DNA of 28,383 nucleotides from Candidatus Rifleibacteriota bacterium (GCA_029564115.1 JAKQQP010000047.1:1-28383); one strand, 5' to 3'. Counted from the stretch's first letter, positions 6,969 to 16,230 are shown. The notes: generated by a model from the sequence alone, not told the origin. Program-made: numbers and translations.

Positions 6969-9709
6969 CAGTTGGCCCTCCATGAAGCCCACAACGGGCT
7001 GAATGATACATGGTAGCGCCCTGGGTCAAACTTTCCGCGCACCGGATGAAGGCTCCCGAGGGAACTTCTCACCCTTGACGAAACATAATCTACCGCAACA
7101 GTCCCGCCCATGGCTGCTTTATTGAAATAATTGGTAACCCAGTTTCCGATAATGCGGATACTTGAATCGGCATGGCAATAAATGCCCTTGTCTGTGTACA
7201 AAGAACCTTCAATTTCGTATTGCTTGCCGCCGGCAAGAGCCATCAAACCACCATTGCGCATGATCAAAGAAAACACGCTCAGATCGTCTTCAGTGCGATC
7301 GAGAACTTTTATACTCGACCCAAGATAAAGATTACCGCTACAGACGATCATGCCCTTTCCAAGAACATAAAAGCTGTCTTCGCCGCTGTTAAAGGGGCTG
7401 CTCGGCGAACCCAGAGAACCGGAAATGTAAGAGATACCATTGAGGACAAAAACTTTTTTTCCGGCGACATTCGTCATTCTGTTGGGCAGATCGGCAAGAA
7501 ATGCCTCTGAATTCTCGTAATAATAAGTGGCTTTTTTGGCATACTGCTCTGTTGTATAAAGATTTGGCGGCAAATTCTGCAGCAGAGCCGGATCATAACT
7601 GTAAGTTTTATAGTCGGCGCTGCCTGATTCAGAGTTAGCTTTGAGCGGAGGCAGATTGTAATCGTATTTGGTAAGAACTTCCTGTGCTTTCCAGATCGGG
7701 ACAACCAATGGCGGAGGAGGCAGATAAACAGGAGGAAACGGCAATAGCGGCAGGCGGTCGAATGGACTCATGCCAACGATACACATCTGCCACTGGCGTG
7801 ACTTTTTCAGAATGTTCCCCTCTATTTCGCGGGTTAAGGTGGGGTGCATACCACCAGAGCCAAAAAATCTGGTTTTATTGACGCCGGTTCCGGTGGTGGG
7901 GATAGGATAAAGCGAATTGCCGGTACCCATATAGGGCATTTCCCATTTTTGAAAACAGTCAGGCACGTTAACCACGCCGCCAGACAGAGGCGAGCTGTCA
8001 ACCAGCGGCTTCAGCGCAAGAGTTACCGCGAGAGCCAGAACGTTCGTACTCATTTTTCCGACGTTTGGAACAAGATTGATACTGCCAGGTGCCACAAGCG
8101 ACTGCAAATAACTGGATGCCTTGGTAACGACCTTTTCCCCCTGGGCATTGAAACCGACACCATACTTGCCCGGTTGCCCAAGAACCGGTTCGGCCGGGGT
8201 ATCCAGACTTGCCGGGCCGCTGAGTTTTACCGGCACGGGAATGTTCGTTTCAGGGTCTCTCCTGGTTATATCTGCGTTGATATTGTATTTGCCGCCGGCA
8301 ACCGCCATTTTGGTCTTGGAGTTGAGAATCATCGGCGCTTCAATACCTTGAAAAATATTCTTGATCGCTCCAGAGCTATCACCAGCAACCGGAGGAGCGC
8401 CCCAGTCACCCACCAGCGAGACATTACAGATAAGCGGGCGCGTACCGTCGGGGCTTTTATCCAGGTAATTGATCCTTATCAAGCCGGGGAACTCTCTTTT
8501 CTTGAGAACGTCGTCCGGCACTTCCTTGGTTCCAGTAAAAACCTCTTTGATCTTGGAAAAAGTACCGGAATAATCGAAATTGCTGACAACGAAGCTGCCG
8601 CCATAGTTATTGAACGAAATGAAATCATTTTTAAGATTCGCCAGAAAAAAGCTGTACATAGGGGCCGGCGGCTCACAGTCAGCGGCTTTGAAATCTTTAA
8701 CCGCAGTAATCCGGCGAGTTGCGGTGTAATTGTCCTGGTATGTTATCGAAGCTTCGCATTCTAATCTGATCTGGCCATACTTTTCCAGGTACTGTGGCTG
8801 ATCGTAGGTTGGTGTAATTGTCACGCCCGCTGGCCAGAGCGCAGAAACGTCGGTAGGCATCGCGATACTGTCGAAGCGAATTTCGATTGGGTATTTTTTC
8901 TTACCACCGCTGAGCAACTGGTTAACAAGCATATCTGCAAAAAAATCGAGTCCAGTAAGTTCTTTGAAGCTTCTATCTTTGCCGGCAACATTGATTTTGG
9001 GCATGAGTTTGTCAACCACGCTTGTAATATTTATGTTAACGAGAGTAACCGGGCCTATTTTCACCGGAATAGAGAAATCCAGCCAAGACATGTCTTTGGG
9101 AAATCCGATCTCAAAAGGCGAATATCCATTGCCCTCCAAAAAAGACTTTACGTCAGGCCGAAGATTCCAGGCAATGTCGACCCCGGGAACCTTGAATTCA
9201 TTATAATCTTTGCCTGGCGAAAGCCTAAAAGCCTTGTCGACAGTAACCTTTACTTTAACATCATAGTTCTTGGCACCTTCTGAGGTCATGTAGTTGACCA
9301 GCTCATCGAGTTCACGGTTATCGACACCGGCCTGCAGGTCTTCTTTGCTGAGAATCATTTCTTCGAGGGCCAGCGAGTCGAGTTCGAGTTGTTCGTCTTC
9401 GCCAAGATTACCGGCAAGCCCGAGAGTGACGCCAGACTTGACACGAGCAGGCAAACGCAATTTTATCGCAAGGGCATCAGCCGAAACCGTTTCCGGGTTG
9501 ACATCGTTTATTTCATCAGCGAGCATGCGCATAGCACGCTCCAGAGAAGCTTCGGCCAGACTGGCGGCATGCAGACCTCTTACAGACAAGGATGTCTGAC
9601 GGCCTTCTTCAATGGTTGAACTCATAAACATCGTCGAAGCAAACAAAATAACGCCAAGAACCCCAACAACTATTATGAATGCGCTACCTTTTCGCCCTGT
9701 CGTTTTCAT
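6968..9709 (-). CDS. Giant PilX/GspK-like minor pseudopilin (913 aa)
   Basis: The N-terminus RKGSAFIIVVGVLGVILFAS is a pilin-like hydrophobic helix after a short basic leader, followed by AASLAEASLERAMRML, the pattern of PilX N-terminal/GspK-type minor pilins. The canonical Glu+5 is absent, as is normal for GspK-type tip subunits. The body is very long (PilX is about 200 and GspK about 300 residues). It contains a proline-rich stretch near plus-strand 7680-7760 (LPLLPFPPVYLPPPPLVVP) and a C-terminal domain of about 195 residues beginning near residue 717 (QYAKKAT at 722). That domain recurs in the partial gene at the right edge: QYAKKAT, GKG, FSLI, GN-V-N-FN, GKFDP-RY in the same order. A GGGGTG Shine-Dalgarno precedes the ATG. 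It overlaps the PilV-like gene as TGATG. The likely role is tip subunit and possible adhesin of a specialised pseudopilus; this is inferred. Confidence 0.8.
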   Translation of the reverse strand: MKTTGRKGSAFIIVVGVLGVILFASTMFMSSTIEEGRQTSLSVRGLHAASLAEASLERAMRMLADEINDVNPETVSADALAIKLRLPARVKSGVTLGLAGNLGEDEQLELDSLALEEMILSKEDLQAGVDNRELDELVNYMTSEGAKNYDVKVKVTVDKAFRLSPGKDYNEFKVPGVDIAWNLRPDVKSFLEGNGYSPFEIGFPKDMSWLDFSIPVKIGPVTLVNINITSVVDKLMPKINVAGKDRSFKELTGLDFFADMLVNQLLSGGKKKYPIEIRFDSIAMPTDVSALWPAGVTITPTYDQPQYLEKYGQIRLECEASITYQDNYTATRRITAVKDFKAADCEPPAPMYSFFLANLKNDFISFNNYGGSFVVSNFDYSGTFSKIKEVFTGTKEVPDDVLKKREFPGLIRINYLDKSPDGTRPLICNVSLVGDWGAPPVAGDSSGAIKNIFQGIEAPMILNSKTKMAVAGGKYNINADITRRDPETNIPVPVKLSGPASLDTPAEPVLGQPGKYGVGFNAQGEKVVTKASSYLQSLVAPGSINLVPNVGKMSTNVLALAVTLALKPLVDSSPLSGGVVNVPDCFQKWEMPYMGTGNSLYPIPTTGTGVNKTRFFGSGGMHPTLTREIEGNILKKSRQWQMCIVGMSPFDRLPLLPFPPVYLPPPPLVVPIWKAQEVLTKYDYNLPPLKANSESGSADYKTYSYDPALLQNLPPNLYTTEQYAKKATYYYENSEAFLADLPNRMTNVAGKKVFVLNGISYISGSLGSPSSPFNSGEDSFYVLGKGMIVCSGNLYLGSSIKVLDRTEDDLSVFSLIMRNGGLMALAGGKQYEIEGSLYTDKGIYCHADSSIRIIGNWVTNYFNKAAMGGTVAVDYVSSRVRSSLGSLHPVRGKFDPGRYHVSFSPLWASWRAN

Positions 9710-9722
9710 GATTCACCCCACC

Positions 9723-10532
9723 CTAATCAAATTTTACCGGAAAGCTCTCAAGGCCAGCGGCAAGCCCCTGCATAACCTTGTCTTTCGAAATAACACCCAT
9801 TTTTACGGCTTCGATCTCAGACAGACCGTCAGCCACTTTGCCAGGATCAGCACTTTCTTTGAGCTGTTTGAGAGCCATGTAAGCATTGCGCACCGAAGCG
9901 GCCAGATCTCCACCACCGTATTCTGGCGGCAATTTGCCGACCAGCTCCATGTATTTTTTGAAAGCTGCTTCAAGCTTCTTTTTATCGCCTGTAAGCTCAT
10001 ACAGCTCGCACAGAGCCCCAATGGCATAAACCTGCTGAAAAATATTGTCACGGGCATCTTCAAACGCGCTGTTTAAAAGAGTCTCAGCAAGTGCAAAATT
10101 ACCTCTTTCAAGTTCGCCGCGCCCTTCTACCAATGCAGGGAAATGCTCAGCGCGATAAGCCTGCTTCTGCAGTTCGTTGGTACCTGGCGGAAATCTTTCT
10201 GTGCGGCGACTGCGCTTGATTAACTTCATGGCCTCTTCAATTTCAGCCTCCACTTTTTTTTCGGGAGATTCTGAAGACAGCCAGCCAGAACCAATTTTAC
10301 CACCGGTAGCCCGCACCGGCGCACCTGACTGGGTTTTACCAAAGTTAAAAATATTCTTGCGCACAGCCATGGTTTTCATTTTTTCCTGGCTGATCCTTTT
10401 ATTATCGCCGGCAGAAAAAAACAAAAGAACCAGAACCGGTATTATCAGCAAGACAACGCCTATCGCAAGAACTTTAATATCACCGGCATCGATTTTTTTC
10501 AGCAACTTTTTGATCTGTTGGTCTTCGGCCAT
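9723..10532 (-). CDS. Single-pass membrane protein with helical (TPR-like) domain
   Basis: 269 residues from the ATG at 10532. A GTG at 10568 extends the frame, but the GGGAGG Shine-Dalgarno lies between the two, so the ATG is preferred. A short cytoplasmic N-terminus (AEDQQIKKLLKKIDAGDIK) leads into one transmembrane helix (VLAIGVVLLIIPVLVLLFF), followed by a low-complexity linker. A helical domain of paired helices resembling degenerate TPRs follows (FALAETLLNSAFEDARDNIF, ALCELYELTGDKKKLEAAFK). It is the first gene of the minus-strand pseudopilin operon, 13 bases before the giant PilX-like gene. The topology resembles bitopic assembly proteins such as GspC/PilN-type partners, but no family signature is evident. 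A scaffold or assembly role is inference from context. Confidence 0.75.
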   Translation of the reverse strand: MAEDQQIKKLLKKIDAGDIKVLAIGVVLLIIPVLVLLFFSAGDNKRISQEKMKTMAVRKNIFNFGKTQSGAPVRATGGKIGSGWLSSESPEKKVEAEIEEAMKLIKRSRRTERFPPGTNELQKQAYRAEHFPALVEGRGELERGNFALAETLLNSAFEDARDNIFQQVYAIGALCELYELTGDKKKLEAAFKKYMELVGKLPPEYGGGDLAASVRNAYMALKQLKESADPGKVADGLSEIEAVKMGVISKDKVMQGLAAGLESFPVKFD

Positions 10533-10891
10533 TTTTGGCGTTCCTCCCAATGTCACTCTTGACAACACAGTCTAACTCACAACAGGGGATTTTACCAGTA
10601 TATACAATAAGAAAAAATCGCAGCCCGGTTAAAAAACTAATTCAAAATAAGCTTTGTCCCCAAAAAATCAGCACCCGTTTTTAAATACGCAATTTTTCAG
10701 CAATTCGTTGCATCGTAGTGAGGCACAAGCCGCGACCTTTCAAATACATAAACACAAAAAACATAGATTTTAGAATAAAAACAAAGATTCATAGATATAA
10801 AACCCATTTTTTCAAAATAAACCAAATATATCGTCATTAAAATCAAAATAAGTCCATATTTCAGACTTTATTATTATTAACACTTTTAATA
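10533..10891. other. AT-rich divergent intergenic region
   Basis: This region lies between the minus-strand pseudopilin operon and the + strand chaperone cluster. It is rich in A and T runs and must hold both promoters. On the + strand, TTTAAT/TAATAA at about 10885-10892, directly before the CIRCE, is the best candidate -10 for groES1, but no convincing -35 is seen. On the minus strand I see TAAAAT and TATACT candidates around 10590-10610 without a clean partner. The stretch 10750-10870 has loosely repeated ATAGAT and AAAATAA words. No open frame of gene quality was found. Confidence 0.4.
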
Positions 10892-10932
10892 ACATCTGTT
10901 AGCACTCAGCAGGTACGAGTGCTAACAGATGT
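10892..10932 (+). promoter_or_regulatory. CIRCE operator (HrcA binding site), extended palindrome
   Basis: TTAGCACTC (10899-10907), 9 spacer bases (10908-10916) and GAGTGCTAA (10917-10925) match the CIRCE consensus exactly. Pairing continues with ACATCTG (10892-10898) against CAGATGT (10926-10932), giving perfect 16-base arms. It lies 38 bases before the groES1 ATG, within the transcribed leader or just at the start site. HrcA, the CIRCE repressor, is encoded at 15089-16192 in the same cluster. No second CIRCE was found before groES2, hrcA, grpE, dnaK or dnaJ. Confidence 0.97.
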
Positions 10933-10970
10933 GAAATCCAGAATCTTCAATCTTACACAAGGAGGACATC

Positions 10971-11258
10971 ATGAACATCACTCCCATGGGGAATCGAATT
11001 GTAATCAAAGTTACCGAAGCCGAGAAAAAAACTGCCACCGGCATCATAATCCCGGATACCGCTTCTAAAGCCAGACCCAAGACAGGTAAAGTCGTCTTCG
11101 TCGGCCGCGGTCTCACCGACAGCAAGGGCAAGCTTATACCAATGCAGGTCAAAGCTGGTGACAACGTTATTTTTACCGAATGGGCCGGCACAGAAATCAT
11201 GATTGAAGGCGAAAAACACCTGATCATGAAAGAAGACGAAATTCTGGCTGTCGAATAA
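10971..11258 (+). CDS. groES: GroES co-chaperonin, copy 1 (divergent mobile loop)
   Basis: 95 residues, the normal GroES length. It forms the heptameric lid of the GroEL folding chamber in the cytoplasm. GroES hallmarks: MNITPMGNRIVIK start, IIIPDTAS, and the C-terminal AGTEIMIEGEKHLIMKEDEILAV. A strong AAGGAGG lies 5 bases before the ATG. The mobile loop reads TATGIII where the usual motif is GGI(V/I)L, so the GroEL-contact tripeptide is altered; the following VVFVGRG also departs from the usual V-x-A-V-G-x-G. It is the first gene after the CIRCE and so is under direct HrcA control. groEL1 follows after 55 bases. The second copy at 13083 has the standard loop. Confidence 0.95.
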   Translation: MNITPMGNRIVIKVTEAEKKTATGIIIPDTASKARPKTGKVVFVGRGLTDSKGKLIPMQVKAGDNVIFTEWAGTEIMIEGEKHLIMKEDEILAVE

Positions 11259-11313
11259 TTTTTTATTTTCAAACTTTTAATTAGTTCAAAATCAATCCAA
11301 GGAGATTTTTAAA

Positions 11314-12981
11314 ATGGCCGCAAAACAACTGAGATATGGTGAAAACGCAAGAAGAGCCCTGGAAAAAGGCGTCGATACTGTCGCTAATGCAGTCCGCTCA
11401 ACCCTGGGTCCCAAAGGCTGTTATGCCATCCTCAACAAAAGCTTTGGCAGTCCCACCGTTACTAATGACGGTGTCATGATCGCCAAAGAAATCGAAGTTG
11501 AAGACCGCTTCGAAAATATGGGCGCCCAGCTTGTAAAAGAAGTTGCCAGCAAAACCAACGACATCGCTGGTGACGGCACTACTACCGCTACCGTGCTGGC
11601 TCAGGCCATCGTTCACGAAGGTTTTAAAAACACTGCCGCCGGCGCAACTCCGATTTATATCAAACGCGGCATCGAAAAAGCTGTTAATGCTGTCGTCAAG
11701 ATGATCAAAGAACAGTCAAAAAGAATCGACGACAATAAAGACAGCGTCGCTCAGGTTGCCACCATTTCTGCCCGCGACACCGAAATCGGTAAAGTTATTG
11801 CCGAAGCCATGGACAAAGTCGGCAAAGACGGCGTTATCACCGTTGAAGAAGCCAAAAGTTTCGACACCACCCTTGATTTCGTTGAAGGTATGGAATTCGA
11901 CAAAGGTTATGTCAGCCCCTACATGGTAACTGACCCTGAAAGAATGGAAGCCGTTCTCGACAACCCCTATATCCTCATCACTGACAGCAAAATCAACAAT
12001 ATCAAAGACATTCTGCCGGTTCTCGAAAGCATCGTGCAGACCAAAAAACCTTTGCTGATCATCGCTGAAGACATCGAAGGCGAAGCTCTGGCAACCCTCG
12101 TGGTCAACAAACTGCGCGGCACCTTTAACTGCGTGGCCGTTAAAGCTCCCGCTTTCGGCGACAGACGCAAAGCCATGCTCGAAGATATCGCCATCATGAC
12201 CAAAGGTCAGAAGATCAGCGAAGAAATCGGCCTCAAACTTGAAAACGCCGGCATTGAACATCTCGGTAACGCCAAAAAAGTTGTCATCAGCAAAGAAACT
12301 ACCACTATCATCGAAGGCGCCGGTGCCGCCAAAGATATTCAGGCTCGCATCGCCCAGATCAAAGCCGAAATCGAAAGAAGCACCAGCTCTTACGACAAAG
12401 AAAAACTGCAGGAACGCCTGGCCAAGCTCTCAGGTGGCGTCGCTGTAATCAAAGTCGGTGCTGCTACCGAAACAGCAATGAAAGAACGCAAAACCCGCGT
12501 TGAAGACGCCCTGAGCGCCACCCGCGCTGCTGTTGAAGAAGGCGTTGTTGCCGGCGGCGGCGTTGCTCTTTTGAACGCAATCAAAGCCCTCGACACCCTT
12601 GAAATCACCGGTGACGAAAAAATCGGCGTCGACATTGTCAGAAAAGCTCTGCAGAAACCGATTCACTTCATCCTGGCCAATGCAGGTCTCGAACCGGCCG
12701 TAATCATCGAAAAAATCAAACAGGCCGACAAGCCTGGTTATGGCTACAACGTTCTCACCAACGAATACATCGACATGTTCCAGGCCGGTATCATCGACCC
12801 GGCCAAAGTTACCAGATCTGCGCTGCAAAACGCTTCTTCCATCGCAGCAATCCTGATGACCACTGAAGTTCTCGTCGCCGATATCCCCGAAGAAAACAAA
12901 GCTGCTCCGGCCATGGGTGGCATGGGCGGTATGGGTGGAATGGGCGGCATGGGTGGCATGGGCATGCCCGGCATGATGTAA
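11314..12981 (+). CDS. groEL: GroEL chaperonin, copy 1 (with GGM tail)
   Basis: 555 residues, full length. ATP-driven folding chamber of two heptameric rings in the cytoplasm. Hallmarks: [14 protein letters not shown] (ATP site, Asp of GDGTT), [35 protein letters not shown], and a C-terminal (GGM)n tail ending GMPGMM. The usual GPKGRNV near residue 33 is GPKGCYA here and also in copy 2, an uncommon variant. AAGGAG precedes the ATG. It is the second gene after the CIRCE and the partner of the divergent groES1. By eye, copies 1 and 2 agree at 47 of the first 60 residues. Retention of the GGM tail suggests that this is the classical housekeeping or general heat-shock chaperonin; this is inference. 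Confidence 0.97.
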   Translation: MAAKQLRYGENARRALEKGVDTVANAVRSTLGPKGCYAILNKSFGSPTVTNDGVMIAKEIEVEDRFENMGAQLVKEVASKTNDIAGDGTTTATVLAQAIVHEGFKNTAAGATPIYIKRGIEKAVNAVVKMIKEQSKRIDDNKDSVAQVATISARDTEIGKVIAEAMDKVGKDGVITVEEAKSFDTTLDFVEGMEFDKGYVSPYMVTDPERMEAVLDNPYILITDSKINNIKDILPVLESIVQTKKPLLIIAEDIEGEALATLVVNKLRGTFNCVAVKAPAFGDRRKAMLEDIAIMTKGQKISEEIGLKLENAGIEHLGNAKKVVISKETTTIIEGAGAAKDIQARIAQIKAEIERSTSSYDKEKLQERLAKLSGGVAVIKVGAATETAMKERKTRVEDALSATRAAVEEGVVAGGGVALLNAIKALDTLEITGDEKIGVDIVRKALQKPIHFILANAGLEPAVIIEKIKQADKPGYGYNVLTNEYIDMFQAGIIDPAKVTRSALQNASSIAAILMTTEVLVADIPEENKAAPAMGGMGGMGGMGGMGGMGMPGMM

Positions 12982-13007
12982 TTCCCTTTCCGTTATCTGT
13001 CAATTCA

Positions 13008-13036
13008 GGCGCGGGCGACGACCCCGTCTCCGCGCC
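13008..13036 (+). terminator. GC-rich hairpin between groEL1 and groES2
   Basis: GGCGCGG (13008-13014) pairs with CCGCGCC (13030-13036), and an inner GACG/CGTC stem (13017-13020 with 13025-13028) closes a 4-base loop. There is no U run after it, so it is more likely a partial terminator, attenuator or mRNA-processing/stability element within the operon than a full stop. Confidence 0.5.
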
Positions 13037-13082
13037 AGCACAAAATTCTCAATAATTAAAATAAGTTAACCAGGAGCATTTT

Positions 13083-13373
13083 ATGAATCTCAAACCATTA
13101 AATGATCGCGTAATCGTAAAACCCAAAGACGCAGTCGAAAAATCAAAGGGCGGCATCATTCTGCCCGATACTGCCAGCAAAGAAAAACCGATCGAAGGTA
13201 CTGTAATTGCGGCCGGTCCCGGCAAAACCACCGATGATGGCAAACGCACCCCCCTCGAAGTAAAAGCCAATGACCAGGTGATTTTCTCAAAATACGCCGG
13301 TACTGAAATCAAAATTGAAGACGAAAGCTATCTCATTCTGCGCGAAGAAGACATTCTCGCCATCATTAACTGA
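13083..13373 (+). CDS. groES: GroES co-chaperonin, copy 2 (canonical loop)
   Basis: 96 residues. Standard GroES sequence: [14 protein letters not shown], mobile loop [12 protein letters not shown], and [23 protein letters not shown] at the C-terminus. CAGGAG precedes the ATG by 6 bases. It stands 101 bases after groEL1, beyond the GC-rich hairpin, with no CIRCE of its own, and 27 bases before groEL2. It should cap the GroEL2 chamber, and perhaps also GroEL1. Compared with copy 1 it has a canonical GGIIL loop, so the two lids may differ in affinity for their rings. Expression depends either on read-through from the CIRCE promoter or on an unseen internal promoter. Confidence 0.95.
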   Translation: MNLKPLNDRVIVKPKDAVEKSKGGIILPDTASKEKPIEGTVIAAGPGKTTDDGKRTPLEVKANDQVIFSKYAGTEIKIEDESYLILREEDILAIIN

Positions 13374-13400
13374 TAAGTTAACAAGCACAGGAGTAAAACA

Positions 13401-15029
13401 ATGACTGCCAAGCAGCTCAAATACTGGGGCGAAGCCCGCAAGTCTCTTGAAACCGGTGTTGATATCGTCGCCAACGCAGTTCGCGCCACGCTCGGCCCGA
13501 AAGGTTGTTATGCCATTCTCGACAAGAAATTTGGCAGCCCGACCGTAACCAACGATGGCGTAACCATTGCCAAAGAAATCGAAGTCACTGACAAATTCGA
13601 AAACATGGGCGCCCAGCTCGTAAAAGAAGTTGCCAGCAAAACCAATGACGTTGCTGGCGATGGCACAACCACCGCTACTGTTCTTGCCCAGGCAATCGTT
13701 CATGAAGGCTTTAAAAACGTTGCTGCCGGCGCTAACCCCGCCTATCTCAAACGTGGTATCGAAACTGCCGTCGAAGCCATCGTGAAAGAAATTAAAAATC
13801 TTTCTAAAAAAGTAGACGACAACAAAGACAGCATCGCCCAGGTAGCCACCATCTCTGCCCGCGATACTGAAGTTGGTCATATTATCGCCGAAGCCATGGA
13901 TAAAGTCGGCAAAGACGGTGTTATCACCGTTGAAGAAGCTCAGAGCTTCGACACTACCCTTGATTTCGTCGAAGGCATGGAATTTGACAAAGGCTACATC
14001 AGCCCTTACATGGTGACCAACCAGGAGAGAATGGAAGCAGTTCTCGACAACCCCTACATTCTCATCACCGAAAGCAAAATCAATAACCTGAAAGAAATTC
14101 TGCCTCTGCTCGAAAAGATCGTCCAGGTTAACAAGCCGCTCCTGATCATTGCCGAAGATATCGAAGGCGAAGCTCTGGCAACCCTCGTGGTTAACAAACT
14201 GCGCGGCACCTTCAATTGTGTCGCCGTTAAAGCCCCCGGCTTTGGTGATCGCAAAAAGGCCATGCTTGAAGACATCGCCGTTCTTACCGGCGGCCAGAAA
14301 ATCAGTGAAGATCTCGGTATGAAGCTTGATACAGCAACCATCAACCAGCTTGGTCAGGCCAAAAAAGTCATCGTAGCCAAAGATATGACCACCATCGTCG
14401 AAGGCGCCGGTGACACCAAGGCTCTCAAAAACCGCATCAACCAGATCAAAGCCGAAATTGAACACAGCACCAGCTCCTATGACAAAGAGAAACTGCAGGA
14501 ACGACTGGCCAAACTCGCTGGTGGCGTCGCAGTAATCAAAGTCGGTGCTGCTACCGAAACCGAAATGAAAGAACGCAAAACTCGCGTTGAAGATGCTCTC
14601 AGCGCTACCCGTGCCGCAGTAGAAGAAGGCGTCGTTGCCGGCGGCGGTGTTACCTACATCAATGCCCTTCCGGTTCTCGATCAACTCGAAAAGAATGCAA
14701 ACGACGATGAAAAAATCGGCATCAATATCGTACGCCGGGCTCTTTACGCTCCGATGCGCATGATTCTTACCAATGCCGGGCTTGAACCCTCCGTAATCAT
14801 CGAAAATGTCAGAAAACACAGCGAAAAAGCTTATGGTTTCGATGTTGTCGCTGACAAATATACCGACATGTTCAAAGCCGGCATCATTGACCCCGCCAAA
14901 GTAACCAGATCAGCTCTGCAGAACGCTTCTTCGATAGCTTCGATTCTGCTGACCACTGAAGTCCTTGTGGCTGAAGCTCCCGAAAAAAAGGACAAAACAG
15001 CCAGCCCTGAAATGGACATGGATTACTGA
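13401..15029 (+). CDS. groEL: GroEL chaperonin, copy 2 (no GGM tail)
   Basis: 542 residues, complete apart from the tail. The ATP-site motif [34 protein letters not shown] and the VVAGGG segment are all intact, so ATPase activity is expected. The C-terminus ends [15 protein letters not shown] instead of the (GGM)n repeat, giving a charged, acidic tail inside the chamber. It shares the GPKGCYAIL variant with copy 1. Long stretches are nearly identical at DNA level to copy 1 (for example around 14168-14212 versus 12088-12125), consistent with tandem duplication followed by divergence or gene conversion. CAGGAG lies 8 bases before the ATG. In other bacteria with two chaperonins, the copy lacking GGM often serves a specialised client set; applying that here is inference. 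Confidence 0.97.
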   Translation: MTAKQLKYWGEARKSLETGVDIVANAVRATLGPKGCYAILDKKFGSPTVTNDGVTIAKEIEVTDKFENMGAQLVKEVASKTNDVAGDGTTTATVLAQAIVHEGFKNVAAGANPAYLKRGIETAVEAIVKEIKNLSKKVDDNKDSIAQVATISARDTEVGHIIAEAMDKVGKDGVITVEEAQSFDTTLDFVEGMEFDKGYISPYMVTNQERMEAVLDNPYILITESKINNLKEILPLLEKIVQVNKPLLIIAEDIEGEALATLVVNKLRGTFNCVAVKAPGFGDRKKAMLEDIAVLTGGQKISEDLGMKLDTATINQLGQAKKVIVAKDMTTIVEGAGDTKALKNRINQIKAEIEHSTSSYDKEKLQERLAKLAGGVAVIKVGAATETEMKERKTRVEDALSATRAAVEEGVVAGGGVTYINALPVLDQLEKNANDDEKIGINIVRRALYAPMRMILTNAGLEPSVIIENVRKHSEKAYGFDVVADKYTDMFKAGIIDPAKVTRSALQNASSIASILLTTEVLVAEAPEKKDKTASPEMDMDY

Positions 15030-15039
15030 CGAAGCCTTG

Positions 15040-15065
15040 GAACCCCGGCCATCAGGCCGGGGTTC
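15040..15065 (+). terminator. Hairpin between groEL2 and hrcA
   Basis: A perfect 11-base stem (GAACCCCGGCC with GGCCGGGGTTC) and an ATCA loop lie 10 bases after the groEL2 stop. Only a weak pyrimidine stretch follows (TGCCC), so termination may be partial, lowering expression of the hrcA-grpE-dnaK part relative to groESL. Confidence 0.6.
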
Positions 15066-15088
15066 TGCCCGGCCCCGGAAGCTGTAAA

Positions 15089-16192
15089 ATGAACGCCAAT
15101 ACGCTTTTTCAGACAGAAACTGCTGCTTCAGATGCCAGCCAGGTTTTGAATGATCGCCAGAAAACCGTGCTGCGCGAAGTCTGTGATGTTTTCATTTCAA
15201 CCGGTATCCCTGTCGGTTCCCGCACTCTGTCAAAATCGAGCCGCCTTTGTTGCTCCCCGGCCACCATTCGCAACGAAATGGCCGATCTTGAGCTGATGGG
15301 CTATCTTTACTCGCCTCACACTTCTGCCGGGCGGGTTCCAACTGAAAAAGGCTATAAATTTTACGTTAATTTTTTGATAGAATTCGAGCGCATAAGTCAG
15401 CTTGAAGAATCACTGATTGGCAAGATTGCCACAATCTCACGAGAAACCCACCTGCGCCAGCAGGACATTTTAAAATCAGCAGTGCAATTTGCCTGCCAGC
15501 AGACCAGACTTGCAGGGGTACTTCTGGCCCCTCAGCAAAACCACAGCAATCTAAAATCGATCAGACTTTTTCGAATTCTTGAAAACAAGGCAATGCTCGT
15601 GACCGTCGACGAAAGCGGCAATATCAACGATCAGGTGGTCACTATTCCAGTCGAAACGACTGACGATGTCCTCGAGAAACTTTCAATTCTTTTGAATGCC
15701 CAGCTTTGCCACCAGCAGTATCACCAGTATGAACAAAACTTCATCGAGAACACCCGACAAATCCTTTCAAGGTACAACAACCTCCTCTCACAGTTGGTTA
15801 AACAGGTCCAAAGCGCCATAAACGACCCTGACACCAACGCTATTTTCATGGAAGGTTTTCTTAATTTTTTTGATCAGCCCGAATTCAACGAGCCCGAAAA
15901 ATTGAAACAGATGGTCTGCCTGCTCGACCAGAAGGAAAACCTGCTGAAACTTCTGGCCAAATCACTTGAAAGCAAACAGGAAATTGTGGTAAACATAGGC
16001 TCCGATTCGGGGCTCGCCATAAAAGACATGTCTTTCGTCACTGCGCGATATCGTGGCCCTAATCGCACTTATGGCAAAATCGGATTGATCGGACCTCTCC
16101 GCATGGATTACAGCAGAGTGGTCGCAATGCTGGCAAGACTTTCGAACACGCTTAGCCAGCTGCTGATAGGTGATAAAAATTTCTCTGACTGA
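15089..16192 (+). CDS. hrcA: HrcA heat-inducible transcription repressor
   Basis: 367 residues, typical length (about 340-360). HrcA binds CIRCE elements and represses class I heat-shock operons; its folding depends on GroEL, so it senses chaperonin load. The N-terminal winged helix is clear (residues about 20-85: LNDRQKTVLREVCDVFI, SPATIRNEMADLELMGYL, TSAGRVPTEKGYKFYV). The conserved C-terminal motif NRTYGKIGLIGPLRMDY is present, followed by a final helix. The start is the ATG at 15089, with GGAAG about 8 bases upstream. The N-terminal 15 residues before the core are an extension of no evident function. It lies 59 bases after groEL2 and 38 bases before grpE, the classical hrcA-grpE-dnaK-dnaJ order. 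Its target CIRCE is at 10892-10932. Confidence 0.97.
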   Translation: MNANTLFQTETAASDASQVLNDRQKTVLREVCDVFISTGIPVGSRTLSKSSRLCCSPATIRNEMADLELMGYLYSPHTSAGRVPTEKGYKFYVNFLIEFERISQLEESLIGKIATISRETHLRQQDILKSAVQFACQQTRLAGVLLAPQQNHSNLKSIRLFRILENKAMLVTVDESGNINDQVVTIPVETTDDVLEKLSILLNAQLCHQQYHQYEQNFIENTRQILSRYNNLLSQLVKQVQSAINDPDTNAIFMEGFLNFFDQPEFNEPEKLKQMVCLLDQKENLLKLLAKSLESKQEIVVNIGSDSGLAIKDMSFVTARYRGPNRTYGKIGLIGPLRMDYSRVVAMLARLSNTLSQLLIGDKNFSD

Positions 16193-16230
16193 CACAAGGC
16201 TGAAACTAACTGATAGGTGATTACCAGATT

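Noticed and set aside
7844..8764. A 306-codon + strand frame inside the giant pseudopilin gene
   Set aside because: Composition is Arg/His-rich without domain features, and it lies entirely opposite the clear pilin-like gene.
10568..10568. GTG start for the first gene of the minus-strand operon
   Set aside because: The GGGAGG ribosome site lies downstream of it and serves the ATG at 10532.
13287..14819. A 510-codon open frame on the minus strand opposite groEL2
   Set aside because: It is Phe- and Gly-rich, has no ribosome site and mirrors the codon use of groEL2. It is a shadow of a highly expressed gene.
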